Source: Ferranicluibacter quercicola
Lineage (GTDB): Bacteria > Pseudomonadota > Alphaproteobacteria > Rhizobiales > Rhizobiaceae
Assembly (NCBI RefSeq): GCF_021168455.1
Contig: NZ_JAJOZR010000009.1
Span: 1 to 64,000, forward strand
Length of the DNA stretch: 64,000 nt
Direction of reading: 5' to 3'
Below are positions 32,120 to 40,592 of this stretch, piece by piece (the stretch's first letter is position 1; the number at the start of each line of letters is the position of its first letter). The notes under the pieces were generated by a model. That model saw only the letters and a list, made by a program, of their open reading frames with translations. It searched no databases and had not been told where the DNA came from. The position numbers and the translations under genes were made by a program.

Positions 32120-32365
32120 TCAGGCCGCCTTCGTCTGAAACAGGCAGCCGGTCGGGCGGGTTTCATCCATCTTCAGCGCGCCGTTGAAGCGGAAGAGGGT
32201 CGAGCAGTAGGAACAGACCTTCTCGTTGTCGTCGCCCATGTCGAGATAGATGTGCGGATGATCGTAGGGAACGGAGGCGCCGGTGCACATGAATTCCTTG
32301 ACGCCGACCTCGATCACCGCGTGACCGCCATCGTTCTGGAAATGAGGAATACCGTGCCCGGCCAT
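32120..32365 (-). CDS. Zinc-finger protein, CHCC type (NDUFS6-like)
   Basis: An 81-aa protein of the zf-CHCC family, homologous to the mitochondrial complex I accessory subunit NDUFS6. The zinc site is spread over EFMCTGASVPYDHPHIYLDMG and KVCSYCSTLFRF, giving Cys, His and two Cys. The start ATG at 32365 has GGAG 6 nt upstream; the earlier in-frame GTG at 32377 overlaps that Shine-Dalgarno and is rejected. In alphaproteobacteria this protein is commonly associated with complex I assembly. It precedes the monooxygenase by 12 bp. Confidence 0.9.
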   Translation of the reverse strand: MAGHGIPHFQNDGGHAVIEVGVKEFMCTGASVPYDHPHIYLDMGDDNEKVCSYCSTLFRFNGALKMDETRPTGCLFQTKAA

Positions 32366-32602
32366 GTCGTTCTCCACTGTCTCGTCTGCTGTCGCGCCGC
32401 CGCAGGGGTGAAGGGTCGGGCGCTTTCGGCGCGGACATTAGGCCGGTTCGGCGCAAAAAGGTAGACGATTGCCGGCACCCGCCCGCGTTTTTTGCAGCGC
32501 ACGGGGTTTTTCCGCAGGGCGGGGCGCTTTAAAGGGGACCGTACCAAACGGTTTCCGGTCCGATCGACCGGGCACCGTGTCAATCTTACGGGACCCGCCA
32601 AG

Positions 32603-33424
32603 ATGGATCTGTCACCGCCGCCCTTTTCGAGCTTCCGCCATGAGGGGCTCGATATCGCCTTCTTCGACGCGGGAGATCCGGCCGGCGCGCCGGTGCTGCT
32701 GATTCACGGCTTCGCCTCGTCGGCAAGCGTCAACTGGGTGTTTCCTGGCTGGCTGAAGACGCTGGGCGAGGCCGGGTACCGGGTGATCGCGCTCGACAAT
32801 CGCGGCCATGGGGCGAGCAGCAAGCCGACCGATCCCGCCTTCTACCGGCCGGAGGCCATGGCGGGCGACGCCGCCGCGCTCCTGACGCATCTGGGACTCG
32901 GCTCCGCCCATGTGATGGGCTATTCCATGGGCGCGCGCATATCGGCGTTCCTGGCGCTTGCCCATCCCGACCGGGTGCGCACGCTGGTGCTGGGCGGGCT
33001 GGGGATCGGCATGGTGACGGGGGTGGGCGACTGGGACCCGATCGCCGACGCGCTGCTCGCGCCATCGCTCGACGACGTTACCCACGAGCGCGGCCGGATG
33101 TTCCGCATGTTCGCCGACCAGACGAAGAGCGACAGGCCGGCGCTGGCCGCCTGTATCGCCACCTCCCGCACGCTCCTGAGCGCGGCGGAGATGGGCCGGA
33201 TCGACGTGCCGACGCTGATCGGCGTGGGGACGAAGGACGACATCGCCGGCTCGGGCCAGGCGCTGGCGGATCTGATGCCGCAGGCCGTCGCCATCGACAT
33301 TCTGAACCGCGACCACATGCTGGCCGTCGGCGACCGGGTGTTCAAGGCGGCGGTTCTGGCGTTTCTCGCCGAGCACGCGACGGGGCACGCGGCGGGGCAC
33401 GCGGCGCGGAACCAAGAAGGCTGA
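32603..33424 (+). CDS. Alpha/beta hydrolase
   Basis: A 273-aa serine hydrolase: oxyanion-hole region LLIHGFASSASVNW, strand motif VIALDNRGHGASSKP, nucleophile elbow GYSMG (Ser about residue 113) and catalytic His in ILNRDHMLAVGD. This pattern resembles small esterases and 3-oxoadipate enol-lactonase-like proteins. The last ~14 residues (TGHAAGHAARNQ) come from a 12-bp tandem repeat. The start at 32603 follows an upstream frame without coding character. Substrate unknown. Confidence 0.88.
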   Translation: MDLSPPPFSSFRHEGLDIAFFDAGDPAGAPVLLIHGFASSASVNWVFPGWLKTLGEAGYRVIALDNRGHGASSKPTDPAFYRPEAMAGDAAALLTHLGLGSAHVMGYSMGARISAFLALAHPDRVRTLVLGGLGIGMVTGVGDWDPIADALLAPSLDDVTHERGRMFRMFADQTKSDRPALAACIATSRTLLSAAEMGRIDVPTLIGVGTKDDIAGSGQALADLMPQAVAIDILNRDHMLAVGDRVFKAAVLAFLAEHATGHAAGHAARNQEG

Positions 33425-33510
33425 GGCCCCCCATTTAAACTTGGGCGGAACTGCCCTATTGTCATGAAAACCCGATCCGCAGACGACGTGCGGCCGCGAA
33501 GGAGTGCGAC

Positions 33511-34350
33511 ATGGTCGCCAGGACCGACATGATCATGGACATGCGTGCGAACGAGACCGTCAAGACGATGGACCCGATCTGGGACAGCCTTCAGGACGAG
33601 GCGCTGCATGCGTCGGCGCACGAGCCGATGCTGTCGGCCTTTCTCTACGCCACGATCATCAACCAGCGTTCGCTGGAGGAGAGCGTCATCCACCGGATCG
33701 CGCAGCGCCTCGACCATGCCGATCTCGATGCGAGCCTCGTGCGTCAGGCGTTTCTGGAAATGGCCGAGGACTGGCCGGACTGGGCGGGCATCCTGCGCGT
33801 CGACATCCAGGCCGTTTACGACCGCGACCCCGCCTGCACCCGCTTCATGGAGGTGATCCTCTATTTCAAGGGCTTTCACGCGATCCAGACGCATCGGCTG
33901 GCCCACTGGCTGCTGATGCGCGGACGGCGCGATCTGGCGCTCTACCTGCAAAGCCGATCGTCATCCGTGTTCCAGACCGACATCAATCCCGGCGCGCGGA
34001 TCGGCAAGGGGATCTTCCTCGACCATGCCACCGGGCTGGTGGTGGGCGAAACCGCCGTGATCGGCGACAATGTCTCGATCCTGCACGGGGTGACGCTGGG
34101 CGGCACCGGCAAGGAGGGCAGCGACCGGCATCCGAAGATCGGCAACGGCGTGCTGATCGGCGCGGGTGCCAAGATCCTCGGCAATATCCATGTCGGGCAA
34201 TGCTCGCGTGTCGCGGCGGGGTCCGTCGTGCTGAAGCCGGTTCCGCCGAAGGTGACCGTCGCCGGCGTTCCCGCGCGGGTGGTGGGCGAGGCCGGCTGCT
34301 CGGAGCCGTCGCGTTCGATGGATCAGGTGCTGCAAAGCTTCGAAATCTGA
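33511..34350 (+). CDS. cysE: Serine O-acetyltransferase
   Basis: CysE makes O-acetylserine from serine and acetyl-CoA, the carbon skeleton for cysteine. The 279-aa protein has the N-terminal helical domain (WDSLQDEALHASAHEPMLSAF), the FKGFHAIQTHRLAHWL segment, and the left-handed beta-helix with hexapeptides (PGARIGKGIFLDHATGLVVGE; IGDNVSILHGVTLGGTGK) including the catalytic His-Asp. The C terminus ends in QSFEI, with the terminal Ile needed for docking in the cysteine synthase complex. It is followed after 139 bp by DUF3126, an arrangement also known in other rhizobia. Confidence 0.97.
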   Translation: MVARTDMIMDMRANETVKTMDPIWDSLQDEALHASAHEPMLSAFLYATIINQRSLEESVIHRIAQRLDHADLDASLVRQAFLEMAEDWPDWAGILRVDIQAVYDRDPACTRFMEVILYFKGFHAIQTHRLAHWLLMRGRRDLALYLQSRSSSVFQTDINPGARIGKGIFLDHATGLVVGETAVIGDNVSILHGVTLGGTGKEGSDRHPKIGNGVLIGAGAKILGNIHVGQCSRVAAGSVVLKPVPPKVTVAGVPARVVGEAGCSEPSRSMDQVLQSFEI

Positions 34351-34489
34351 CGGTCGACGCGTTTTCACGGGAACCGGCACGGCCCGCGCAGCTTGTGTGG
34401 AACGATGCCCATCCCTGTCGATGCAGGGTTTACACCGCTTGCGGCTTCATGAGAGAAGCGCCGCTCCGAAAACTGCTAGGAGACATGAC

Positions 34490-34693
34490 TTGAAGCCTGA
34501 AGACATCAAGAAACTCGAAGCCTACTTCAAGCGCATTTTCAACCCGCAGATCGTCGTCAAGGCGCGTCCGAAGAAGGACGAGTCGGCCGAGGTCTATCTC
34601 GGAGACGAGTTTCTCGGCGTGGTGTTTCGCGACGAGGAAGACGGCGAACTGTCGTTCAGCTTCTCCATGGCGATCCTCGATATCGATCTCTGA
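34490..34693 (+). CDS. DUF3126 small protein, TTG start
   Basis: This 67-aa protein, beginning LKPEDIKKLEAYFKRIF, matches the rhizobial DUF3126 family and has its conserved core PKKDESAEVYLGDEFLGV and C terminus AILDIDL. The start is a TTG at 34490, because family members begin (M)KPE and AGGAG lies 7 nt upstream; no ATG or GTG is available in that position. The ATG at 34485 is out of frame. Function is unknown. It is followed by a strong terminator. Confidence 0.88.
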   Translation: MKPEDIKKLEAYFKRIFNPQIVVKARPKKDESAEVYLGDEFLGVVFRDEEDGELSFSFSMAILDIDL

Positions 34694-34730
34694 GGCTCTC
34701 GCTTCAAGCGTAAGATTTCATGACATTTTA

Positions 34731-34760
34731 GCCCGGCCGGTCCTTCCCGCCGGGCTTTTT
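34731..34760 (+). terminator. Rho-independent terminator after DUF3126
   Basis: Stem GCCCGGC / GCCGGGC with an 11-base loop, followed directly by five T, located 38 bp after the DUF3126 stop. It separates the cysE unit from the phasin unit. Confidence 0.85.
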
Positions 34761-34803
34761 GCCGTCCGCGCGCCACGGCCATCCGGATCACGAGATGGTG
34801 CGT

Positions 34804-34846
34804 TGCGGTGCAGAAACTTGACTTTATTGTGCACTGCACCTAAACT
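34804..34846 (+). promoter_or_regulatory. Phasin promoter with two TGC-N3-GCA sites (PhaR-type operator)
   Basis: A -35 box TTGACT (34818-34823) and -10 box TAAACT (34841-34846) are separated by exactly 17 bp. A TGC-N3-GCA dyad (34830-34838) sits in the spacer and a second one (34804-34812) just upstream of -35. The PHA-responsive repressor PhaR of other alphaproteobacteria binds TGC-N3-GCA-type sites in phasin promoters, so repression in the absence of PHA granules is likely. Confidence 0.7.
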
Positions 34847-34877
34847 TCTGCCATCACAGACATCAGGAGGAATGCCC

Positions 34878-35261
34878 ATGTTCAACTTCTCGGATGCCGG
34901 TTTCGCTGGCAAGAACGCCATGGAAACCATGACGAACAGCTATGCCGCCATGACCAAGGGTTTCCAGGCGATCGCCATGGAAGCGGCGGACTATTCCAAA
35001 AAGAGCTTCGAGGAGAGCGTGGCGCATCTGCAGAAGCTTTCCGGCGTGCGCAGCATCGAGGCGGCCGTGGAACTGCAGACCTCGTTCCTGAAGTCCACCT
35101 ACGAGGGCTACGTGTCGGAAGCCACCAAGCTCGGCGGCATGTACACGGACCTCGCCAAGGACAGCTACAAGCCCTACGAGGCCCCGATGGCGCAGGCCGC
35201 CAACGCCATGCAGACGGCGACCAAGGCAGCTGCTTCGGCGGCGAAGTCCGCCGCCGCCTGA
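34878..35261 (+). CDS. Phasin (polyhydroxyalkanoate granule coat protein)
   Basis: This 127-aa amphipathic helical protein coats PHB granules. Family features are the Phasin_2 core (KGFQAIAMEAADYSKKSFEE and QTSFLKSTYEGYVSEATKLG) and the Ala/Lys-rich C terminus. The start at 34878 (MFNFSDAGF) is chosen over the ATG at 34872 because AGGAGG ends 7 nt before it, whereas only one base would separate it from the earlier ATG. It is monocistronic, with its own consensus promoter and terminator, as expected for an abundant structural protein. Confidence 0.93.
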   Translation: MFNFSDAGFAGKNAMETMTNSYAAMTKGFQAIAMEAADYSKKSFEESVAHLQKLSGVRSIEAAVELQTSFLKSTYEGYVSEATKLGGMYTDLAKDSYKPYEAPMAQAANAMQTATKAAASAAKSAAA

Positions 35262-35301
35262 CCGGCACCCCCACGGGGCTTCGGCCCGTTTAAGATGACG
35301 A

Positions 35302-35335
35302 AAGCCGGTTGCGGGATGCCGCGGCCGGCTTTTTT
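35302..35335 (+). terminator. Rho-independent terminator after phasin
   Basis: Stem AAGCCGG / CCGGCTT with a long loop containing an additional GC-rich pairing, followed by a run of T, 40 bp after the phasin stop. Confidence 0.85.
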
Positions 35336-35553
35336 GTGTTCGCAGCCTCCCCATATGCGACCGGACCCCGCATTTTCGGCTCCGCGTTCCGGGTGACGAC
35401 GACAAAAGCCATCAAACTTGAGCGCGTGGTTCGAATATCGTTGCAGTGGAACGGAACGGGCTTAAAATCGCCGGGAGACACACTATCTGATGTGTCATGG
35501 AATGGTCGCAATGGGCTCCCAAGCTTTGCGATCCGACGAGGGAATGAAGACGA

Positions 35554-35904
35554 ATGATCGCTCTGCCGATCCGGATGGCCAAGACTGGCGAGGGGAATGG
35601 CGATTCCAATCGCGGCACCTCGGTCATGTCCAGGACGAAGACACAGACCAAGAAGCCGAGCCTGTACCGCGTGCTGCTTCTCAACGACGACTACACGCCG
35701 ATGGAGTTCGTCATCCACGTCCTGGAGCGTTTCTTCCAGAAGGATCACGAGGCGGCGACGCTGATCATGCTGAGTGTCCACAATCACGGCGTCGGGGAAT
35801 GCGGCGTCTTTACCTACGAAGTCGCCGAAACCAAAGTGACGCAGGTGATGGATTTCGCCCGCCAGCATCAGCACCCGCTGCAATGCGTCATGGAAAAGAA
35901 ATGA
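35554..35904 (+). CDS. clpS: ClpS adaptor of ClpAP
   Basis: ClpS (116 aa) delivers N-degron substrates to ClpAP. The core is typical: YRVLLLNDDYTPMEFVIHVLERFF (with the Asn-Asp-Asp pocket), then HVxxx-like region DHEAATLIMLSVHNHGVGECGVFTYEVAETK. The N-terminal ~30 residues are a variable tail; a later ATG (35626, MSRTKTQTK) would give a shorter version. It is followed by clpA after 9 bp, the usual operon. A second, shorter-tailed ClpS is common in rhizobia; this is the one linked to clpA. Confidence 0.96.
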   Translation: MIALPIRMAKTGEGNGDSNRGTSVMSRTKTQTKKPSLYRVLLLNDDYTPMEFVIHVLERFFQKDHEAATLIMLSVHNHGVGECGVFTYEVAETKVTQVMDFARQHQHPLQCVMEKK

Positions 35905-35913
35905 GGATCCGAC

Positions 35914-38421
35914 GTGCCAACATTTTCAACAAGCCTTGAAAAGGCGCTGCACCAGGCTCTCACGCTGGCCAACGAGCGCCACCACGAATATGCGACCCTC
36001 GAACACCTGCTGCTGGCGTTGATCGACGACGGCGATGCGGCGGCCGTGATGGGCGCCTGCAACGTCAATCTCGATGCCCTGCGCAAGACGGTGTCCGACT
36101 ATGTCGACAACGAACTCGGCAACCTGATCACGGGCTATGACGAGGACTCCAAGCCGACCGCCGGCTTCCAGCGCGTCATCCAGCGCGCCGTGATCCATGT
36201 GCAGTCGTCCGGCCGCGAGGAAGTGACGGGCGCCAACGTGCTCGTCGCCATCTTCGCCGAGCGCGAGAGCCATGCGGCCTATTTCCTGCAGGAGCAGGAA
36301 ATGACGCGCTACGACGCTGTCAACTTCATCAGCCACGGCATCGGCAAGCGGCCGGGGGCTTCGGAAACGCGCACGCCGCGCGGCGCCGAGGACACGGACG
36401 AAGCGCCGAAGGCATCGCGCGATCAGGACGAGGGCGGCCAGAAGAAGCCGCAGGACGCGCTGACCGCCTATTGCGTCAATCTCAACGAGAAGGCCAAGGT
36501 CGGTAAGATCGACCCGCTGATCGGCCGCCACACCGAGGTCAACCGCACGATCCAGGTCCTGTGCCGCCGCTCCAAGAACAACCCGCTCTATGTGGGCGAT
36601 CCGGGTGTCGGCAAGACGGCGATCGCCGAGGGACTGGCCAAGCGCATCGTCGAGAAAAAGGTGCCGGAAGCGTTGCAGGACGCGACGATCTTCTCGCTCG
36701 ACATGGGCACGCTGCTCGCCGGCACGCGCTATCGCGGTGACTTCGAGGAACGGCTGAAGCAGGTCGTCAAGGAACTCGAGGAGTATCCGGGCGCCGTCCT
36801 GTTCATCGACGAGATCCACACCGTCATCGGTGCGGGCGCGACCTCGGGTGGTGCCATGGATGCGTCGAACCTCCTGAAGCCGGCGCTGTCGTCCGGGGCG
36901 ATCCGCTGCATCGGCTCGACCACCTACAAGGAATATCGCCAGTTCTTCGAGAAGGACCGGGCGCTGGTGCGCCGCTTCCAGAAGATCGACGTGGTCGAAC
37001 CGACCATCGACGACACGATCGAGATCATGAAGGGCCTGAAGCCTTATTTCGAGGACTATCACAAGCTGAAATACTCGAACGAGGCGATCAAGTCGGCCGT
37101 CGAGCTATCGGCCCGCTACATCAACGACCGCAAGCTGCCGGACAAGGCGATCGACGTGATCGACGAGACCGGTGCGGCCCAGATGCTGCTGCCGCTGAAC
37201 AAGCGCCGCAAGCTGATCACCGAGAAGGAGATCGAGGCGACCATCGCGACGATGGCCCGCATTCCGCCCAAGACCGTTTCGAAGGACGACGAGACCGTTC
37301 TCGCCAATCTCGAAAAGGAACTGCGCTCGGTCGTCTACGGGCAGGATCTCGCCATCGAGGCGCTGTCCTCGGCCATCAAGCTGGCGCGGGCGGGCCTGCG
37401 CGAGCCGAACAAGCCGATCGGCTCCTATGTCTTCTCCGGCCCGACGGGCGTGGGCAAGACCGAGGTGGCCAAGCAGCTGGCCGCGTCGCTGGGCGTCGAA
37501 CTGCTGCGGTTCGACATGTCGGAATATATGGAACGCCACACGGTCTCGCGGCTGCTCGGCGCACCTCCCGGCTATGTCGGTTTCGACCAGGGCGGCCTGC
37601 TGACCGATGGCATCGACCAGCATCCGCATTCCGTGCTGCTGCTCGACGAAATCGAGAAGGCGCATCCGGACCTGTTCAACATCCTGCTGCAGGTCATGGA
37701 TCATGGCCAGCTGACGGACCATAACGGCAAGAAGATCGACTTCCGCAACGTCATCCTGATCATGACGACCAATGCGGGCGCATCCGACATGGCCAAGGCC
37801 GCCTTCGGCTTCGGCTCGTCCAAGCGCGAGGGCGAGGATGTGGAGGCGCTGAACCGCCTGTTCACGCCCGAGTTCCGCAACCGTCTGGATGCGGTGATCC
37901 CGTTCGGCTCGCTGCCGACGCCGGTCATCCATCAGGTCGTGCAGAAGTTCGTGATGCAGCTGGAAACCCAGCTGTCGGAGCGCAACGTCACGTTCGACCT
38001 GCACGAGGACGCGATCGCCTGGCTGTCCGACAAGGGTTACGACGAGAAGATGGGCGCCCGCCCGCTCTCGCGCGTCATCCAGGAGCACATCAAGAAGCCG
38101 CTCGCCGAGGAGATCCTGTTCGGCAAGCTCAAGAAGGGCGGCGTCGTGAAGGTGACGGTCGGTCTGAAGCCGGACGGCAAGAAGGGGCTCATCCTCGAGA
38201 CGATCTCGGAGACGGCCCGCATCAAGCCGAAGGCCGAGGTGGAGCAGAAGCCCCGCAAGCCGGCCAAGGCCGCCAAGGCTGCCGAGATGGAAACCGTAGG
38301 TGCCGACACCGGACCGAAGCCGAAGAAGGCGAAGTCCGACGACACGACGGCCGCTACGGATGCCGGAACCGACGCCGCGCCCCGCAAGGGCCGGACTGTT
38401 CCGAAGGTGCCTCGGAAGTAA
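35914..38421 (+). CDS. clpA: ATP-dependent Clp protease ATPase subunit ClpA
   Basis: ClpA unfolds substrates and feeds them to ClpP. The 835-aa protein starts with GTG at 35914. In order: the Clp N domain (residues 1-150, TFSTSLEKALHQALTLANERHHEYATLEHLLLAL), AAA domain D1 with Walker A GDPGVGKT at about 229 and Walker B VLFIDEIHT, D2 with Walker A GPTGVGKT at about 509 and LLLDEIEKAHPD, the ClpP-binding IGL-equivalent loop, and the C-terminal D2-small domain. The last ~60 residues are a Lys/Ala/Thr-rich tail not found in E. coli ClpA. It is in operon with clpS and ends in a strong terminator. Confidence 0.97.
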   Translation: MPTFSTSLEKALHQALTLANERHHEYATLEHLLLALIDDGDAAAVMGACNVNLDALRKTVSDYVDNELGNLITGYDEDSKPTAGFQRVIQRAVIHVQSSGREEVTGANVLVAIFAERESHAAYFLQEQEMTRYDAVNFISHGIGKRPGASETRTPRGAEDTDEAPKASRDQDEGGQKKPQDALTAYCVNLNEKAKVGKIDPLIGRHTEVNRTIQVLCRRSKNNPLYVGDPGVGKTAIAEGLAKRIVEKKVPEALQDATIFSLDMGTLLAGTRYRGDFEERLKQVVKELEEYPGAVLFIDEIHTVIGAGATSGGAMDASNLLKPALSSGAIRCIGSTTYKEYRQFFEKDRALVRRFQKIDVVEPTIDDTIEIMKGLKPYFEDYHKLKYSNEAIKSAVELSARYINDRKLPDKAIDVIDETGAAQMLLPLNKRRKLITEKEIEATIATMARIPPKTVSKDDETVLANLEKELRSVVYGQDLAIEALSSAIKLARAGLREPNKPIGSYVFSGPTGVGKTEVAKQLAASLGVELLRFDMSEYMERHTVSRLLGAPPGYVGFDQGGLLTDGIDQHPHSVLLLDEIEKAHPDLFNILLQVMDHGQLTDHNGKKIDFRNVILIMTTNAGASDMAKAAFGFGSSKREGEDVEALNRLFTPEFRNRLDAVIPFGSLPTPVIHQVVQKFVMQLETQLSERNVTFDLHEDAIAWLSDKGYDEKMGARPLSRVIQEHIKKPLAEEILFGKLKKGGVVKVTVGLKPDGKKGLILETISETARIKPKAEVEQKPRKPAKAAKAAEMETVGADTGPKPKKAKSDDTTAATDAGTDAAPRKGRTVPKVPRK

Positions 38422-38444
38422 ACGCTGCTGATAGAGAACGAGAG

Positions 38445-38471
38445 ATGCCGGGCCCTGTGCCCGGCATTTTT
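38445..38471 (+). terminator. Rho-independent terminator after clpA
   Basis: Perfect stem ATGCCGGG / CCCGGCAT followed by a T run, 23 bp after the clpA stop. Confidence 0.9.
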
Positions 38472-38554
38472 GTTTTCGGGAGAGGTGTCGCGCGCAGGGT
38501 GAATTGTCGTTCCTCGGGACACCCGGTCTGTCGAACGGGTGCGGCAGGAGCGTC

Positions 38555-39295
38555 TCAGGTACCGATCCTTCGGGCGGAGACGAGGAGCATCATGGGGCGT
38601 TCCAGCTCCTCGGCCAGCTCCGGCGTGGCCGCGATCTGGTCCGGCGTGGGGGCGAATTCGGCGATGTGGCGCAGCGCGAAACTGGCGCCGATCAGCGTGT
38701 TGAGCGTCGTCGCCAGGGTGCGATGGTATTTGCGCACGCCCTTGGCGAACCAGTCGGTTCGCCGTTCGCCTTCGAGGGCGTAGCCATTCACCGGCCAGGT
38801 CTTGCGGCCGTCTTCATCGGCGATCCAGTGGGGGGGGCGCGCCGCCATGAAGATCGGATGCTCGATGGTGAAGACCAGATCGCCGCCGTCGACCAGCGCA
38901 GATGCGATCGTCGTCGCGAGCCTTTGAAAGTCCGCGACATAGTGGAAGGCGAGCGCGCTGTAGACGAGATCGAAGCGGGCCTGCGGCAGGTCGAGGGTCT
39001 CGAGGTCGGCGATGTGGTAGGCGATCGCCGGGTCCGCCGTATCGGCCTTCGCCCGGGCGATCATGTTTTCCGAGAGATCGTATCCGTGGACGCCTGCGGC
39101 ACCCTGCGCGCGCATCCAGCGCGCCGCCCAGCCGAAACCGCAGCCGAGATCCGCAATGGTCCTGCCCGCAAGCGCGGGCAGCATGGCGCGGATAGCGGGC
39201 CATTCGGGCGCGCCGTCCAGCCCCTTCACCTGCCGGGGCAGCTGGCTGTAGCCGCTGAAGAAGGCGGGGTCGTCGTAGATATTCTGCGCCATCAT
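38555..39295 (-). CDS. Class I SAM-dependent methyltransferase
   Basis: This 246-aa protein has the Rossmann methyltransferase motifs: I, TIADLGCGFGWAARW (residues about 47-60); II, VHGYDLSENMIARA; post-I acidic, AYHIADLETLDLP; and IV, FDLVYSALAFHYVADF. The substrate is unknown; the fold family includes small-molecule and quinone methyltransferases. The start is MMAQNIYDD at 39295 or the second ATG at 39292, which is better spaced from a GGAG. It is convergent with clpA and 37 bp downstream of the MFS gene on the same strand. Confidence 0.9.
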   Translation of the reverse strand: MMAQNIYDDPAFFSGYSQLPRQVKGLDGAPEWPAIRAMLPALAGRTIADLGCGFGWAARWMRAQGAAGVHGYDLSENMIARAKADTADPAIAYHIADLETLDLPQARFDLVYSALAFHYVADFQRLATTIASALVDGGDLVFTIEHPIFMAARPPHWIADEDGRKTWPVNGYALEGERRTDWFAKGVRKYHRTLATTLNTLIGASFALRHIAEFAPTPDQIAATPELAEELERPMMLLVSARRIGT

Positions 39296-39332
39296 CGTCT
39301 CCGGCAGAGGGCATCGGGAGGGGTGACAGCCA

Positions 39333-40592
39333 TTATGCCCGGGGCGGGCGCGGATGGCCATGGCCGCGCTCTGCGGATCCTTCTGCCGGCCGGACGGGCT
39401 CGATTGCCGCCGCACCGCCGTGTCCCGCCCATTCCGTCAGGAGGACGGCGGCGATGCCGGCGGTGGCGAGCGCCGTCGCGAGGGTGAAGAGGGTTCCGTC
39501 GTAGAACCGGCCGAAGAGCGTGGCGAAGAGGGCGGAGACGAGGCTGGAGCCGGAGGCGATGAGGGAGGCGCCGAGGCCGGCCATGTGTCCGAGCGGGCGC
39601 ATGGCCATGGCGTTGAGATTGCCGAAGAGGATGCCGATGGCGAAGAAGGCGGGGAAGGCGAGACCCAGGAAGAGGGCGAGCGGTGGTTTGCCGGACCAGA
39701 GGGCGGAGGCGGCGAGGAGCGCCAGCCCGGCTGCGATCAGGCCCGCATAGCCGGCGCGCGCCATCGCCTCCATGCCGAAGCGCCGGACGCATCGCGCATT
39801 GATGAAGGAGGCGAGGCCGACGCCGAGCGCGAGCAGGGCGAAGTAGGCCGGGAAGGTTTCGGCGATGCCATAGACGTCGAAGAAGAGATCGGCGGCGGTC
39901 GCGAGATAGAGGAGCTGCGCGCCGAAGACGAGGCCGGTCGCCCCGATGAGAAGGGTCACGCGGCGCGAGGCGAGGATGCGGAGGGCATTGGCGAGAAGGG
40001 TTTTCGGGCGGAAAGGGATACGGCGCTCCGGCGGCAGCGTTTCGGGCTGGCGACGGAAGACCCAGAGGCCGAGCAGGAGCGCGATGGCGAGATAGGCGGC
40101 GAAGATGGCGCGCCAGCCGGCAAGCGCGGTCAACCCCTGCGCCAGAAGCGGCGCCAGCATGGGCACGAGGATGAAGAGCGTGAACATGAGGGAGAGGATG
40201 CGCGCCATGGCATCGCCCTCGAACTGGTCGCGGATCATGGCGCGCGTGGCGATCTTCGGGCCGGCGACGCCGATGCCCTGAAGGATGCGGCCGAGCACCA
40301 GCACGGGAAGCGATGCCGACTGCAGCGCGACGAGCGTGCCCACGACATAGACGCCGAGGCCGAGAAGGAGGGCCTTGCGGCGCCCGACGGCGTCCGACAG
40401 CGGCCCGAGGAAAAGCTCGCCGATGGCCATGCCCAGCACGAAGAGTGCGATGACGGACTGGGTGGAGAGCGGCGGCGCGGCCGCCATGTCCGTCCCGATC
40501 CGCCGCAGCGCCGGCAGCAGGCCATCGATGCTGAGCGCGGTGAGAGACGTCAGGCCGGCATAGAGAAGGATCCGCTCGCGCAGGCTGGTCAT
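39333..40592 (-). CDS. MFS drug-efflux transporter, Bcr/CflA type
   Basis: A 419-aa inner-membrane antiporter with about 12 membrane spans. The drug:H+ antiporter DHA1 signatures are seen: ALSIDGLLPALRRIGTD in TM1 with the acidic residue (motif D1), GPLSDAVGRRKALLLG between TM2 and TM3 (motif A), and GRILQGIGVAGPKIATRAMIRD (motif B/C region of Bcr). The C-terminal ~25 residues are a hydrophilic His/Pro tail. The gene is followed by the methyltransferase. The drug specificity is unknown. Confidence 0.92.
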   Translation of the reverse strand: MTSLRERILLYAGLTSLTALSIDGLLPALRRIGTDMAAAPPLSTQSVIALFVLGMAIGELFLGPLSDAVGRRKALLLGLGVYVVGTLVALQSASLPVLVLGRILQGIGVAGPKIATRAMIRDQFEGDAMARILSLMFTLFILVPMLAPLLAQGLTALAGWRAIFAAYLAIALLLGLWVFRRQPETLPPERRIPFRPKTLLANALRILASRRVTLLIGATGLVFGAQLLYLATAADLFFDVYGIAETFPAYFALLALGVGLASFINARCVRRFGMEAMARAGYAGLIAAGLALLAASALWSGKPPLALFLGLAFPAFFAIGILFGNLNAMAMRPLGHMAGLGASLIASGSSLVSALFATLFGRFYDGTLFTLATALATAGIAAVLLTEWAGHGGAAAIEPVRPAEGSAERGHGHPRPPRA

